A stretch of 64,000 nt of DNA. Origin: Syngnathus acus (lineage: Eukaryota; Chordata; Actinopteri; Syngnathiformes; Syngnathidae). Below the pieces are notes generated by a model. That model was not told the origin of the DNA. It saw only the letters and a list, made by a program, of their open reading frames with translations, and did not search any database. This document shows positions 1 to 13,260 of the stretch, in pieces (positions within the stretch are counted from its first letter, which is position 1; every line of letters starts with the position of its first letter). The stretch covers positions 7,891,842 to 7,955,841 of the forward strand of contig NC_051090.1 in assembly GCF_901709675.1 (NCBI RefSeq), written 5' to 3'. Both the position numbers and the translations under genes were made by a program.

Positions 1-437
1 GAAAACTTCTCTACTGCCATCCACCTCCTCACATAGAGCCTGAGGACTTCCAGCCACAGCACAGCAAATTCCAAAGAAACGATCTTAACAACGGTGACCT
101 TTCTTCGAGCGGTAACAAAGGAAAAATCAAGAGAATTGAAAATCCGGTGGATAAGAACTTCTTTCATGTGGTAAAACACTTACAGTAACGCCATGTTGGT
201 TAGCCGGTTTAAAGACTATCTACATTTTTTCATGGGATTTTTCATGTCCTATTTTAGGAGAATGTACGAGCGTTGTCTAAAGGAGTCCAGGGTTTCATGG
301 GCTACAAACCAGGCTGCGGCATCGTGGCCCCTGAAAAACCTGGAAAGGAGATGACAGTAGGCAAACCTTGGAAGAAACACGGCAACAGGAACAAGAAGGA
401 GAAAGTGCGTCGGCTTACCAAGCATCTCGATGCCTAA
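1..437 (+). CDS. lsg1: Large subunit GTPase 1 homolog, C-terminal exons (partial)
   Basis: This is the 3' end of lsg1; the rest lies before the window. LSG1 is a cytoplasmic circularly permuted GTPase that releases the export adaptor NMD3 from pre-60S ribosomal subunits. Two exons are seen. Exon 1-170 is read from base 3 and contains EPEDFQPQHSKFQRNDLNN and ends NPVDKNFFHV. An 87-nt GT-AG intron (171-257) follows, then exon 258-437, which begins ENVRALSKGVQGFMGYKPG and ends in the basic tail KKHGNRNKKEKVRRLTKHLD plus Ala and TAA at 435-437. Both junctions are phase 0. The lysine/arginine-rich tail is typical of LSG1 C-termini. The neighbour tmem44 agrees with vertebrate synteny. The GTPase motifs are outside the window. 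Confidence 0.93.
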
Positions 438-1528
438 TCATTCAAAAGAAATGAAACACTCATCTCATATAGAGATTAATCCCAACAGGATGGCAAAACA
501 CTCAAAATTGTTCTATGAACGAGTCAATAGTTGAGCGAATCTGGAGGTCAGAAGGCTTTTTAATGCTGAAGATGCTTTGACGTTAGCTAATGGCCTACAT
601 CAGCAATATTGGACTGCTATGGTTTGTTGGTCAACATACGGAATCAACCATCAGTTATAAATCAGAGCACGAAGATCATGACTAAAAATCATAAAGTCTG
701 GATTTTTATACTTTCACAATAATTTACAGTGGGCAAAAACTCCATTCAACACATAGATCACCCTGTTTCTATTGTACAGAACATCCGAACAGATATGAAT
801 TATGTACCAAATACATTTTTGGGATAAAATTCTGAGAGTATGTTTTTCGTGTCTTACATATTTTACACATACACAAGTCATCTTATCGCACATTTGCTAA
901 CATAATTCATTTAAACTGCTTTAGGCTGTACCTGCAGAAATTATGGGAACGGGAGCACCTATGAGGATACTCCGCCAGCTACATTAACACAAATATTACG
1001 TTGGAGCAATTGCAGAATCCACAGAAAAATTCCGAAAGCAAATCAGTTAATATTAACTATTTGGAGATTAGATTTAATTTTTAACTCATTCACGGCCAAT
1101 TACATATTTATCTTAAGAATCCAGTCATTGAATCCCAGGTATGTATTTTTACATATACATATTTATTGTTTTCTCGTGGTGGGTACAGGGAGGTATTGAA
1201 AATGGCTGGTATTGATTATTTGAAATACAGAGAGCTATCAAGTGAAACAATGGCAAATATTAAAACACTTCCTCAATTAGTGAAGGTGACCCTTGAAGAT
1301 TAAAGTTCCAAAATCTTCACATAGCAAAAGTTGAATTAGATTTGCTGTCCATATTGTGGGAGATTTGGGAAAATTGATTGATTGATGGACATGAAATCTC
1401 GATACGGGGATAATACATCTAATTGATGAAGCTTAATAGACTTTTTTAAAAGTCCAACCCCTAAATATTTGTGAGATTTTATTGGCCAGTTTCTTTCCGC
1501 CGATGGGCGTCGGACTGCAGGTATCGAC
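438..1528. other. lsg1-tmem44 intergenic spacer
   Basis: No gene or clear repeat is seen. The first half is AT-rich and should contain the lsg1 3' UTR, although no canonical AATAAA lies close to its stop. The last part before 1529 should hold the tmem44 promoter. Short open frames at 1336-1673 on both strands are not supported by splice sites or by any family resemblance. Confidence 0.6.
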
Positions 1529-4500
1529 ATGTCCGCACCAAGCCAGGAGAATGACTGGACTAAGGAAGACCTTAACTCGTTTGCATCGAGTCTCCTCGCA
1601 TTTTGCACAACTTCTTTCACCCCTTGTTTTACGAGGACTGACCCAAGACAAAGTTGTTTTTCCATCCGTCTAATCTGCGTATCGTCTCTGCTGCTACTGA
1701 TCTCATCTCTTCAGTAAGTGCCTTCAAATATTTGCTACCTGCAAGTTAGTCTATAATGAGCAATGTGGTTGATCGATTTGTTTAGATCATTGTGGAATTA
1801 CTAAAATACGCAACAATATTAAATACATTCTGATTAAACAGCATGATCATTGAACAGGTGTTTTCTAATTCAAATAAGTAAGTTGCCCAATGGCTGCTAC
1901 ACGTCAGTGCGTCCGCCATATTGGGTGTGTCACAATTATCCAAGCACTACTGGGACAGTCAATGCACTGAATCTTATAAAGCGACACCCTACAACGTGCA
2001 GAATCGATGCCAGTCATTCATAAACACAAAACATATCTGGGAAACAGATTGCAATTTTGTGTATTAACAACAATATTCATCTGCTGCTGCCTCATTTTGC
2101 AGTGTGATCAAATTGTGTGCAGGTTGTTGCATTACAAATTATTGCATGGTTCACCTATTTCTTGTCTCACATATCCAAGTGTCACTTCTAACTTGTTTTT
2201 TCCTGCTTTAACCATTCAAGTCTCGTGCTTCGGCGGTGCAAACATCCTGGAGGGCATCCTGGACATATTGTGACTTCTCTCTACTGTTTCCTTGGTAACG
2301 TGTGTGGATTCACCGGAGCCGTTTTGTCTAGACAGCTGCAAATTCAAGTAAACCTGACAGTCAGGGTATTTCATCTCCAAAGCTCATTTTCGATATTAAG
2401 TCTCACTTCTTTGCAGGTTTTAATGGGACTTATTTGTGCGGCTTTGGATTTGGTCAATTTTGTCTCCTTTGGAATTCCACTGTGTTTTTGCAGGAACTTG
2501 CAAGCAGGTAAGCTAAAAATAAAGAAGAACAGTAGCTAGACTGTAATCGTCAAAATACTCAGGAGACTGATGGATGGATTTTATGTGGCATTGTGTTTCA
2601 GAGAGAAGGCAAAGAATGATCAAGAGGCGCAGGAGAGCTCACCTTCTCGTGGTCTCTCTGCTGGGGGCACTCACAGGAGGTTTTCTTAAATCAGGCGTCC
2701 TCCATAGTCCAGCAGCGAGCTGGAGGCTCCATGGGAGGAGGTTGCTTTATGTTGCCCTGCAAGTAAGACTGTGACTACTACTACCGGTATGTGATTTATA
2801 AGTGAGACAAACAGACAGGGTGCTGAAACGTATTAATGGCATTTCCATTTATTTTAATAGGGAAGGAATTTGATACAGATGTTTTTGCCGTGTGTGACTC
2901 AGTTACTTAAGTTAGAGGTCTTGAAGGATTTTTAGAAATCTCTGTGACCTCATCCTCTGGATGTCCAAATTTTCTTAGCTTTTAGACACAATTTAGTGTT
3001 TGAATTTCAAGATCTGCAGCATTTTGCTTTCAAAGATTAACTGTAATTTAACTCCTGTTTCCAACACCTGCTACTACTAGGACAACACCGAAATCCTAGG
3101 TTACACCCTTGGCTTGCTCTCTTTTGTAATCTCCTCGACCTCCAAGTTCCCCACACTTTACAGAGTTGTAAGTGATCATATTCAATGAGTCCTTGTTACG
3201 AGTCAGAAAGTGGCTTTTAACTTAAAGTGTCTTTTTGTCCCTTGATTGCAGTACAGAGGGAAAACACTTTCAAGATCTCACATTTTTTCTGGAGCGCTAT
3301 GCTCGCTTGCTGCTGCCCTTTATGCTGCTGCCATACTTCACTACGACACGAGGCTCAGCTTCCTCCTCAGGGTCATGCCTTGGCTGCTGACTGCTGTCTG
3401 TGGGGCCTTGCTGGATCTTCTTGTATCCCTTTAATACAAAAATAATATTAATAATGCAAAGCACGCAATACTCTTTGTCCAAGCTCACGATCTTGCAGCA
3501 GTTTTCATCTTTGACCTGTGTCAGAGTATAGCCCTCCACTGGTGTCACATGGGAGCCAGGCAGAAGCTTAAACGCTTTTCTCTGGAAATGGAGAGCCTCC
3601 TGGGTGACTCATCGAAGGACAAAGTTCCTGTGCAGCATCATGGAAAACAGGTAAATCCTTTTTCCTTCATGTATGCCAGTCATTGTAGATCCTTTTGAGT
3701 ATTTTCCAAATGAACCTTTCTCTATTTAAGTGTTGTTTTTAGTCAGACCTTTATGCTATTGGAACCTCTTTGTTTAAAGGGCAAACATTTCAATTTGACC
3801 GAGATGGGCCACTACATGGACGTCAGTATTGACACCACAAAACAAGTAAGCAAAGTTGTTGCGCACACCAAACACTAAAAGACACAACCCCTTTCAGTGT
3901 GTAATGGACATTACTGTATATCATAATATATTGTTGACAGATGTACCCAAGAGAGGTGACATTAGTGGACAACACACCTCTGAGCAGCACGGCCCCAATG
4001 GTACGAGTTGATGATTGTGATACATCATGTGACTCTTCAATTGTCAATTCTGATCTAGAGGTGGGTAGGACTGATTGCATAATATTACCGGTACTGAGGA
4101 TAATCACTAATATGACGTTTGTCATAATTGGTACTAGAATAGCACGATGCAGTACCACCTAGGAAATACCACTAGATGGTGCCTGACTCTAAAGGTTTAC
4201 ACCCAACAGACGTAAATGCATTTCTGAGTGCAGTTTAAAAGGTATGGATCTAGTATGATTTAAACACAGTTGCAAACTAATAGTCATAAAAATTGTTGAA
4301 TTAACGTATTACTGTGTCATTCCAAGCTCTTGTATTGGATACCTGGTGTAATGTGGATTGTTGGAAGTTTGCAATGGGTAAGAAAGTGACATTCAGACTT
4401 TCACATGACTGTTGGAAGTGGGTCATCCAGTTATTTGAAGTCCTTTCCACGAGACAAGCAGTTAGCACTTTTGATATGATGAGAATCTAGGATACATTCT

Positions 4501-5923
4501 GTGGCTTCGTTTATCTAGCGATGATGGTTTTGATAAGCATGAGTCAGGCTTTGCGCACCCGATTAAGTGAAACCACAATAGTTATAAATGTTGCAACTTA
4601 GGCAATCCGACCAACACTCTTTGAGGGGCAAACACTTTAGACCCCCCCTTGCATGCAAAATGCTACACACGAGCTCTGTGTCCCTAACTTGCCTCCGTTT
4701 GAGTATCAGATGATTTACAACCTTTTTTTTTGTTTTCTTTGTTGTTGTTTTTTTAATGTCACTGCTTAGTGCTGCTTTATTATTAGAAAACAATTCATAT
4801 TTGTTTTGATTAAAAAAGATAAGATTGAGTAGTTGAATTTTTACAGTTTAATTTTAACAGTGGTCATTTATTTTTACACTTAATTTACAACGTTTTTTTT
4901 AATTATGCAGGGGTTTTATTTACTTTTCTATTGACAAAGTCAAACAGCTTCAGAGGATGTATTTTATTTGATCAGAGTGTGTCACTTCACTGGAAAAACA
5001 AGTGTGATAAATTGTCTCTAACAAACTTAGCAGACCATATAAAGTAAATGATGATGTATCTTTACAGACCTTTAGCCACAACAAACCTCTGCTCCCTAAC
5101 CAGTATTGATTGTGTTCTGTTTCTGGGTGTGTCTCCTGGTCCAATAAATGATATGCAGATTAGATTTTTACGAGGAATCCTTCATATGCGATCTAGCTGT
5201 AGCCTACTAAAATGAAATGTCAGGGCGGGCCACAATATTTGACTGACTCACCTCTGCCAGTATATTGGGTGGACAGTATTGTGCGGAGTACAGTTTCTCC
5301 GTCGTGAAGAAATGGAGAATAGGCAAGAGGCCGGGAAATGTTTGACGTTTTATGTGCTGCTCAATTGTTCTCCTGTGACAGATTGTTTGATTAAAGCCCA
5401 ATGCTGGGCAGGGCACGTCTGCATAGGAAAACGGTTGCCTTTTGCTGTAGGGGATCAGCAAGCTCTATTTTGGAAGATGTTTTTTCTCCTGCTCAGGAGT
5501 CAATGGAGTTTGTTGTCCGACATAATAAAATGAATACCATATTTTAGTGCTCGAACTGGCATCCCATACTACACAGCGAATTTTAATAAAGCCTTGCATA
5601 AACGTGATTGTTGTATCCAGAACTAATAAATGGACACATTGAAAGTCAGGACAACTTTTGTGCTCAATGCCATGAGGTCATTCATGTGTGATTGTGTTGA
5701 TTCTCCATGATTTAGATCTGGACCTCTTCTTGTTTTCTAGTGGGATTTTGAAGAGGGAAATGTACAGTGGAGTGAACCAAACACAAACTCACAGAATGGA
5801 GAGGCCTTCCCCTTGCAGGAGTGGCCAAGCAACCCCAAACCGTTTAACATACTCACTTATGCCTCATGCATACTCCCTCAGAATGATGTGTCCTGTAATG
5901 AGGTTGTCAGCCAGTCAAAATGA
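1529..5923 (+). CDS. tmem44: Transmembrane protein 44
   Basis: Ten coding exons: 1529-1713, 2221-2347, 2417-2507, 2602-2762, 3081-3167, 3252-3422, about 3497-3650, 3780-3845, 3941-4060 and 5741-5923 (stop 5921-5923), about 446 aa. TMEM44 is a poorly understood multi-pass membrane protein. The match rests on collinear blocks shared with the vertebrate family: AALDLVNFVSFGIPLCFC in the second membrane segment, NTEILGYTLGLLSF, YRGKTLSRSHIFSGALCSLA, and the tail motifs HYMDVSIDTTKQ and SSIVNSDLE followed by WDFEEGN. Exon 1 begins MSAPSQENDW and ends in a hydrophobic run continued by exon 2. All junctions keep phase with GT-AG ends except exon 6 to exon 7. There the frame of exon 7 (VFIFDLCQSIALHW) cannot be joined to exon 6 by an ordinary acceptor (see findings). 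Intron 9 is the longest, at 1.68 kb. Start choice: the first ATG of the exon, with good splice agreement downstream. Confidence 0.88.
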
Positions 5924-5985
5924 TAAAAAAAAAAATTACAGTGAAGATAATTATGTTGCATAATTTGTATATACATTTGTGATTC

Positions 5986-5991
5986 AATAAA
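5986..5991 (+). terminator. tmem44: Polyadenylation signal of tmem44
   Basis: A canonical AATAAA lies 63 nt after the tmem44 stop codon and runs into a long A tract. It is the only canonical signal close to the stop, so it probably sets the 3' end of the transcript. Confidence 0.6.
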
Positions 5992-6707
5992 AAAAAAAAA
6001 AAATCCATAAAATCTGCTCTTGAATCTTCCATTTTTTTTTTTTTTAAATTTTTTTTTTTATAACTAAAATGCCTGGTGCTGTGCAACAAAATTGCTCCAT
6101 TATTGCACTTGGACTTTGAGGTTGTTGGGTTACATCCTGTATTTTGCAAGTCACTCCAGGCCAGTGATTCTCAACCACTCTTCCACAGCACATTGTGCTG
6201 AGAGATCATGATGATCTTTTGGTATGTTCTGAAATCGCGAAACTGACACCTTTTCAATAATTAAAGTAGCTGTATCTGGAATTGCTAAAGCTCAATTGCT
6301 GTTCTTGACTTTTATCTTCTTGTGATGTTGCTGAAAACATCCTGTGTTCTGCTGATTAATAAAGAACAAATTCTAGAACGCATTTCTGAATGAAAGAAGC
6401 ATGTCTACTTTTAGGGAACTCAGACCCTTTTCTCGGAAGGAGTTGGTGAGTTAATTTACGGTTAGGGTCAACAGGAAAAAAAAAACCCTTAGGCTTAGAT
6501 CCTGCTTTGGGTGTGTTGTTGACACGTAGCACGATATCTTATATTCAAAATCAGCAAGAGCTGCAAGGCAAAATGTTCATTATAAAACCAAAGAAAAATG
6601 ATCTGAGGCATACAGTTGGTGAGAAGAAAGAACATAATACAGAACTACGCCTGAAGAATTCAATCAAGTTTTTGTTCGTTGTTCTATAAAACGTTGCAAC
6701 CTCAGTC
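5992..6707. other. tmem44-sulfotransferase spacer
   Basis: AT-rich DNA with A and T homopolymers around 5990-6060. No gene or recognised repeat is seen. The part next to 6708 should contain the sulfotransferase promoter and 5' UTR, but no clear TATA box or CpG island is visible. Confidence 0.5.
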
Positions 6708-8786
<2,079 letters not shown>

Positions 8787-8903
8787 TGGGTTTGCAGCAT
8801 TTCAATTGACTCTAGTTAGCTTTAGTTAGCTGGAGTTAAACAAAGTCTCTAAATGTCATTGACTATGCAATCCAATTTGCTTGTTTCAATGTTGATTAAT
8901 TAA

Positions 8904-8909
8904 AATAAA
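8904..8909 (+). terminator. Polyadenylation signal of the sulfotransferase gene
   Basis: A canonical AATAAA lies 118 nt after the stop codon, in AT-rich DNA and upstream of the first transposon of the next gap. This gives a short 3' UTR of about 140 nt. Confidence 0.6.
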
Positions 8910-9042
8910 TAATGGCTGGTTTGACATGTAGGTTCACAGTCACACCCAGACAAACTGTTGGAATAATTTAAGTGAAGCCTTGGCCTGCCAGACCTGGAGG
9001 CCTTGTCTTTACGAGTTTATGACTTTCCTTTTATCTAGGTAA

Positions 9043-9360
9043 CAGGTGTCAAACTCAAGGCCCGGGGGCCAGATACGGCCCGCCACATCATTTTATGTGG
9101 CCCGCGAAGATAAATTGTGCATCAAATTCGTGTGTCATTACTAGAATTGCAAATTGTCTTCACTTTTAATAATATCTTTTAATATTTGACAAGTTTTTAC
9201 TTCTCTGGTTTGAAAACGAGTCATTTGTCAGTTTGTTTTGTAGCTTTTACTGTATATAATATGAGGTGCTCATACATTTATTTGGGTTGACAGTCATAAT
9301 GGCCCTCCGAAAGAAGCTGTGACTACAATGCGGCCCGTGAAAAAAACGAGTTTGACACCT
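9043..9360. mobile_element. hAT-like MITE with GGCCCG-rich ends
   Basis: A 13-bp inverted repeat AGGTGTCAAACTC (9044-9056) is matched by its complement at 9348-9360. Inside each end are GC-rich blocks of the type cggcccg around 9076 and 9331, flanking an AT-rich core. The ends resemble the common 'gtgtcaaactc...ggccc' non-autonomous hAT elements of vertebrates. No coding capacity is seen. A clean 8-bp target duplication is not visible, so the exact boundaries are approximate. Confidence 0.65.
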
Positions 9361-9452
9361 AGATTCTAGTTTCTTCCTCTTTAGTGACAGGGATGTCTTT
9401 TGATCCCTGTCAGTCATATGTATCCTTCCTGTCCTTATGTTGTTTTTGTTTC

Positions 9453-10497
9453 TGTAAGAGGCCTTCACTAACAACGAGCAGACCTTATTTGCAGAGGCGA
9501 AATGTTCTTTGTTTGGTTCAAAGAAACTTCATTCCTTTTAGTTAACTGTAGGTTTGGTTCATAGATAGTTGTTGATCAGAACTGTTTTTCTTTGTTAAGT
9601 GTTAATACAGTTTGAAGTAGTTGCATACAAGTTATCCCATATTTACTCAATGTTTGTTTAAGGAACTGCATACCAGTTACCTCACATTTACTTAATGTGT
9701 GTTGAAGTGTTTAGGACAAGTTACCCATTATTATTGTGTGTTAATTTACCAAGTAGATAAAGTTAGCAAAGGTTTAGTTGCATTGTTCCACAGGAAAGCG
9801 GCCATCAACGTGATTCAAGTTATCTGATCACAGTCGAGGACGAGTCAGCCAACCATGGGGGAAGACAACTGGTTGAGGAAAGAGGACAAACCCTGCGGGG
9901 GTCACGGGCCGACAATGAAGTGCTAATTCACACCACACTACATTCCTTAGCTAATCAGCGTTGCTACCAGCTCAGTGGCCTAGTGGTAGAGTGTCCACCC
10001 TGAGACTGGAAGGTTGTGGGTTCAAACCCCGGCCGGGTCATACCAAAGACTATAAAAATGGGACCCATTGCCTCCCTGCTTGGCACTCAGCATTAAGGGT
10101 TGGAATTGGGGGGTTAGATCACCAACTGATTCCCGAGCGCGGCACCACTGCTGCTCACTGCTCCCCTGTCCCCCAGGGGATGGATTAAAATCACACAGGG
10201 ATGGGTTAAATGCAGAGGACAAATTTCACCACAACCAGATGTGTGTGTGATGATCATTGGGACTTTAACTTTAACTACAGCCACAATCTCCCCTCCCTTT
10301 AGTGTAGCAACGCCTCTGTAACCAGGGCAACCAAAACATTCAAAAGAGGAGCACGTGGAGTAAGGACTCAGAATTGATGGAGATTGTAACTGAGGTTCCT
10401 TTCTCTCTTGTTCTCCTCGCGAGTAAACCTGTTCTGGTTGTCTTCTCCTCTTCCTTCCAGTGTGTGGTTTAATGTCTGATGGTACTTAGATCTGACA
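9453..10497 (+). mobile_element. Solo-LTR-like repeat, copy A, interrupted by a SINE
   Basis: The sequence starts TGTAAGAGGCC and ends TCTGACA, giving the TG...CA ends of an LTR. A second copy, inverted, lies at 33942-34643. Apart from the SINE insertion at 9968-10276 the two copies are collinear, about 700-730 bp each. Shared blocks include the 'ttatcccatatttactcaatgtt' area near 9640, the 'gtagcaacgcctctgtaacc' area near 10305, and the 3' block near 10430-10497. No gag or pol is adjacent, so it is best read as a solo LTR of an unidentified retroelement. No convincing target duplication is seen around this copy. Confidence 0.55.
9968..10276 (+). mobile_element. tRNA-derived SINE
   Basis: The 5' end has RNA polymerase III promoter boxes: an A box in TGGCCTAGTGGTAGAGTGT and a B box in GGTTCAAACCC. 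The body contains the fish-SINE segment 'ggatgggttaaatgcagagg' (about 10199-10218). The tail is a short CTTTAA repeat. The inverted LTR-like copy at about 34146-34170 has the uninterrupted target, so the insertion point is known to within a few bases (around 'gttgctac'). Confidence 0.88.
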
Positions 10498-11747
10498 CAA
10501 ACAACTACAGATTCTTGGGAAAGTGAAGTGCTAACAAGTCTAAATTTTGCTCGCTATAGGGGAAGTTAGTTAATTTACATGAACAACTATCAAAGGAACC
10601 ATTTGCATGCGTTTCATGTGATAATCGTTTCATAATGCCTATTAGTTTCATTCCGTGTTGTGGTTTGTCTGGGCTATCAAGACTGTCAGGTATGGGAATG
10701 TGTGACTTGATAAGAGGCAGGCAGTGTTCCACGATCCTTTCCATCATCTGCATCCTCCACACCCTTTATTACATCAACTGTGCACTTTTGATTATTTGAT
10801 TATAGAACAATACAATGATTAGATAAACTTTATAGTGCACATTTGTATGTGTCCTTGAATGACTGTCAAAGACAAATGTTGCCCTGAAGCATTGTTTTTG
10901 CGAATTTATGTGTGGGTGGATGCAATGTCCAAATTAATTAATAAACGCCGCAAGTATAACAGATTATTTTGGTTTAATTATTTATTTTCAATGTAATCAA
11001 TTTAAAATTATGTTGTTAAAAATAAATTTCTCCTAAAGGAGGCTTCCATGGTTGACTTTTAATTCATTAACATTTTTTGCCTGATGAAGACAAAGGAGGG
11101 AATTCTTTTGAATTTCTTTTAAGAATATTTATTGTATGTAAAGATTTAGTTTTGCATCAATACTTTTTACTTGTGTTTTAAACATGATATTACCATACCA
11201 GTATCTGGTTAGCGAACTACTCCATTTATTCCAGTGCTTCATGTGCTTGATCCAATTTTGTATGTGTTTGTATTCAGTTGACGCAGACTGATGTCATCAT
11301 AAAGCTGAGTTGGCATATCTATCTCTGGGCCTCCTCTTGCCCCTGTCAAGATCAGGTGCCAAAAGAAAACAAACCGTGTCCCAAATAAAAAGATGGAATC
11401 TTGTTTACAGAGGGGATGGCGGACATGGATTAGGACCTCAAGCAGCAGTTTGCAAAGGCCCTTTGTGTTGTTCTTGGCCCGTACGTCAGCAATCACCTTA
11501 CTTGCCGAAGGCATGGCCAACGCCATTTTGTCTGAGCCCTTATTTTGTCTATTCTGCACATTTTTCAACCGCTTTAGAAGCAAGAAATGCAAAAAATGCT
11601 GCATAGTTGCCAAACATTAGAAGACAATAAGAGTTAAAGGACTTTATTAACTCGCTGTAAACAGTTTAAATGTGAAGAGTGTATTGAATTCAATAATCTT
11701 GAATTGTTTGGAAACTTTATTGAGTTAAAAAGTTAAAAATATTATAC
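10498..11747. other. Intergenic DNA with one unexplained small ORF
   Basis: Mostly AT-rich DNA without a recognised gene. An open frame on + ends at 11620 with the cysteine/lysine-rich tail RSKKCKKCCIVAKH (11393-11620, 75 codons) after a splice-acceptor-like TTTACAG. An overlapping frame is also open on the minus strand (11239-11613). Neither resembles a family I know, so neither is called as a gene. Confidence 0.4.
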
Positions 11748-11812
11748 AAGCCCCTATTCCAAAAAAAAGCTGTGTGTGAAATAAAAAACAGAATACAATG
11801 ATTTGCAAATTC
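11748..11812. mobile_element. Fragment of a common fish DNA-transposon repeat
   Basis: The stretch 'cccctattcc' followed by 'acagaatacaatgatttgca' resembles the terminal part of a very widespread fish non-autonomous DNA transposon. It breaks off at the tandem AAGAT run that starts at about 11816, so it was probably truncated by the retroelement insertion next to it. Confidence 0.4.
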
Positions 11813-12245
11813 ATATAAGATAAGATAAGATAAGATAATCCTTTATTATTCCCTCAATGGGGAAACTCCTATGTTAGCAGCAGTACACTTAAACATATAC
11901 ACACACACACACGCATGCGGGGAAGGGGGTAAAAGATTTAAAAAAGTAGAAGGTATATATAATTAAGAAATATGGACAGTATATACAAAATACACAATAC
12001 ACAATATGCAGTGGAGATAAAAAAAATATTAGATAAAAAAATAGTGCAAGGGAAGAAAAAAAAAAAACTGTGCAAAGAAAGCAGGTAAAAGAGTGTGAGG
12101 TAGACAGATATTGCACATAGTGTGATTGCACATATGGTTATTGCACGTTATTGCATGTTATTTTGTCCGTTAGCTACGGTGATCGGCCTGGTTGTACAGT
12201 CTGATGGCAGCAGGGAGGAAGGACCTGCGATGCCTCTCATCTGTT
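11813..12245 (-). mobile_element. LINE-type 3' end, minus orientation
   Basis: It begins with a (AAGAT)n run followed by 'cctttattattccctcaatg', which is the complement of a typical fish non-LTR tail. It ends with 'cagtctgatggcagcaggga', a segment common in 3' parts of fish LINEs. The interior carries A-rich stretches and a short CA repeat. No reverse-transcriptase coding sequence is present, so this is a 5'-truncated copy. Confidence 0.5.
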
Positions 12246-12345
12246 CTCATCAAACAAAGACAAGATATTTCATCTTCAAACAAGAGGATCAAAACGAATT
12301 GGATAGTTTTCATCCCGAAACCATATAAAATAATATTCGGTTATC

Positions 12346-12600
12346 ATATAAAAGGGTGGCGTGGTGAGCACGTCCACCTCACAGTTAGGGGGGGTGCGGG
12401 TTCAATTCCACCTCCGGCCCTCCTTGTGTGGAGTTTGCATGTTCTCCCTGTGCCTGCGTGGGTTTACTCGAGGCACTCCAGTTTCCTCCCACTTCCCAAA
12501 AACATGCTTGGTAGACTGATTGAGCTCTCCAAATTGCCCCTAGGTGTGCACGCCCTTGACCCTCATGGGGACAAGCGGTATAGAAAATGGATGGATGGAT
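12346..12600 (+). mobile_element. Fish SINE with GATG tail
   Basis: Recognised from a B-box-like GGGTTCAATTCC near 12408, the hallmark 'gtttgcatgttctccctgtg' (about 12433-12452), 'ccaaaaacatgc' and the terminal 'aagcggtatagaaaatggat' followed by GGATG repeats. Fragments of the same family occur at 41738-41880 (reverse) and 51205-51330. Confidence 0.75.
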
Positions 12601-12839
12601 GGGTTATCAAATAATAATGGGAAAATGCTTTCATAATGTGAAATAAAATCTAATCTGATTGGTCAATTAATGGAATGATGAATAGGATGTAGAAATTGCA
12701 TGTAAATGTGGATAATATTTTGATGTTAATCAGTCAAGAAGGAATTATGTATATGAGATTCATAATTCACTCAATAATAATAATGATACTACTACTACTA
12801 CTACTAATAATAAACATTTTAATACCATTAAAAATTGCC

Positions 12840-13260
12840 AGGTTGCCTGCGTGTTTCTAAACGTTCTACTGTGACGTCATATACGTCACGTCCTGTCGCT
12901 CGACGCACAGCCGGTTCAGGCCAGTTCACACGGCGCAAAAGTGGAGTGTCTCGCCGAGCCGATCCGAGCTGTCAACACAGCACCGCCTGCCTCTCCACGG
13001 ACATTGTGTCCACGCAACAATTTCCTCACACACAGCTACATCTCTTGTTCAACTACGTTCCCCCCAAGATAACAGCTGCTCTTACCTCACGATGACTCGA
13101 AGGTGATCTTCAGCGAGTCCCGGTGGTTCTGGGTAAGTGGCAGCGATACTGCTGTCATTTTGACACATGTGTGCCAGTCGGCGTTTAGCTTCTGCTAAAC
13201 GCTAAAAGCTCGCTACCGCAAGTCAGAGCTCATCGTGACAGCGACACGAGGATGGTAAAC
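12840..13260 (+). promoter_or_regulatory. atp13a3: CpG-rich promoter and 5' UTR exon of atp13a3 with CRE site
   Basis: This stretch is rich in CpG, unlike the AT-rich DNA on both sides, and looks like a housekeeping CpG-island promoter. A perfect cAMP-response element TGACGTCA lies at 12872-12879 and a half site ACGTCA at 12883-12888. The non-coding first exon ends at 13132 with a strong donor (GTAAGT at 13133). It joins, by inference, to the exon 17641-17727 that holds the start codon. The transcription start is not visible and is probably within about 12880-12960. Confidence 0.65.
13092..13106 (+). promoter_or_regulatory. atp13a3: Minimal upstream ORF in the atp13a3 5' UTR
   Basis: In the inferred first exon, ATG at 13092 opens a four-codon frame (MTRR) closed by TGA at 13104-13106, entirely upstream of the main start in the next exon. 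If the exon model is right, ribosomes scanning the mRNA meet it first. No other ATG is seen between it and the main start. Confidence 0.4.

Noticed and set aside
11239-11620. Overlapping 124-codon minus and 75-98-codon plus open frames
   Set aside because: Open on both strands at once and without recognisable domains or paired splice sites. The plus-strand Cys/Lys tail is suggestive but not enough.
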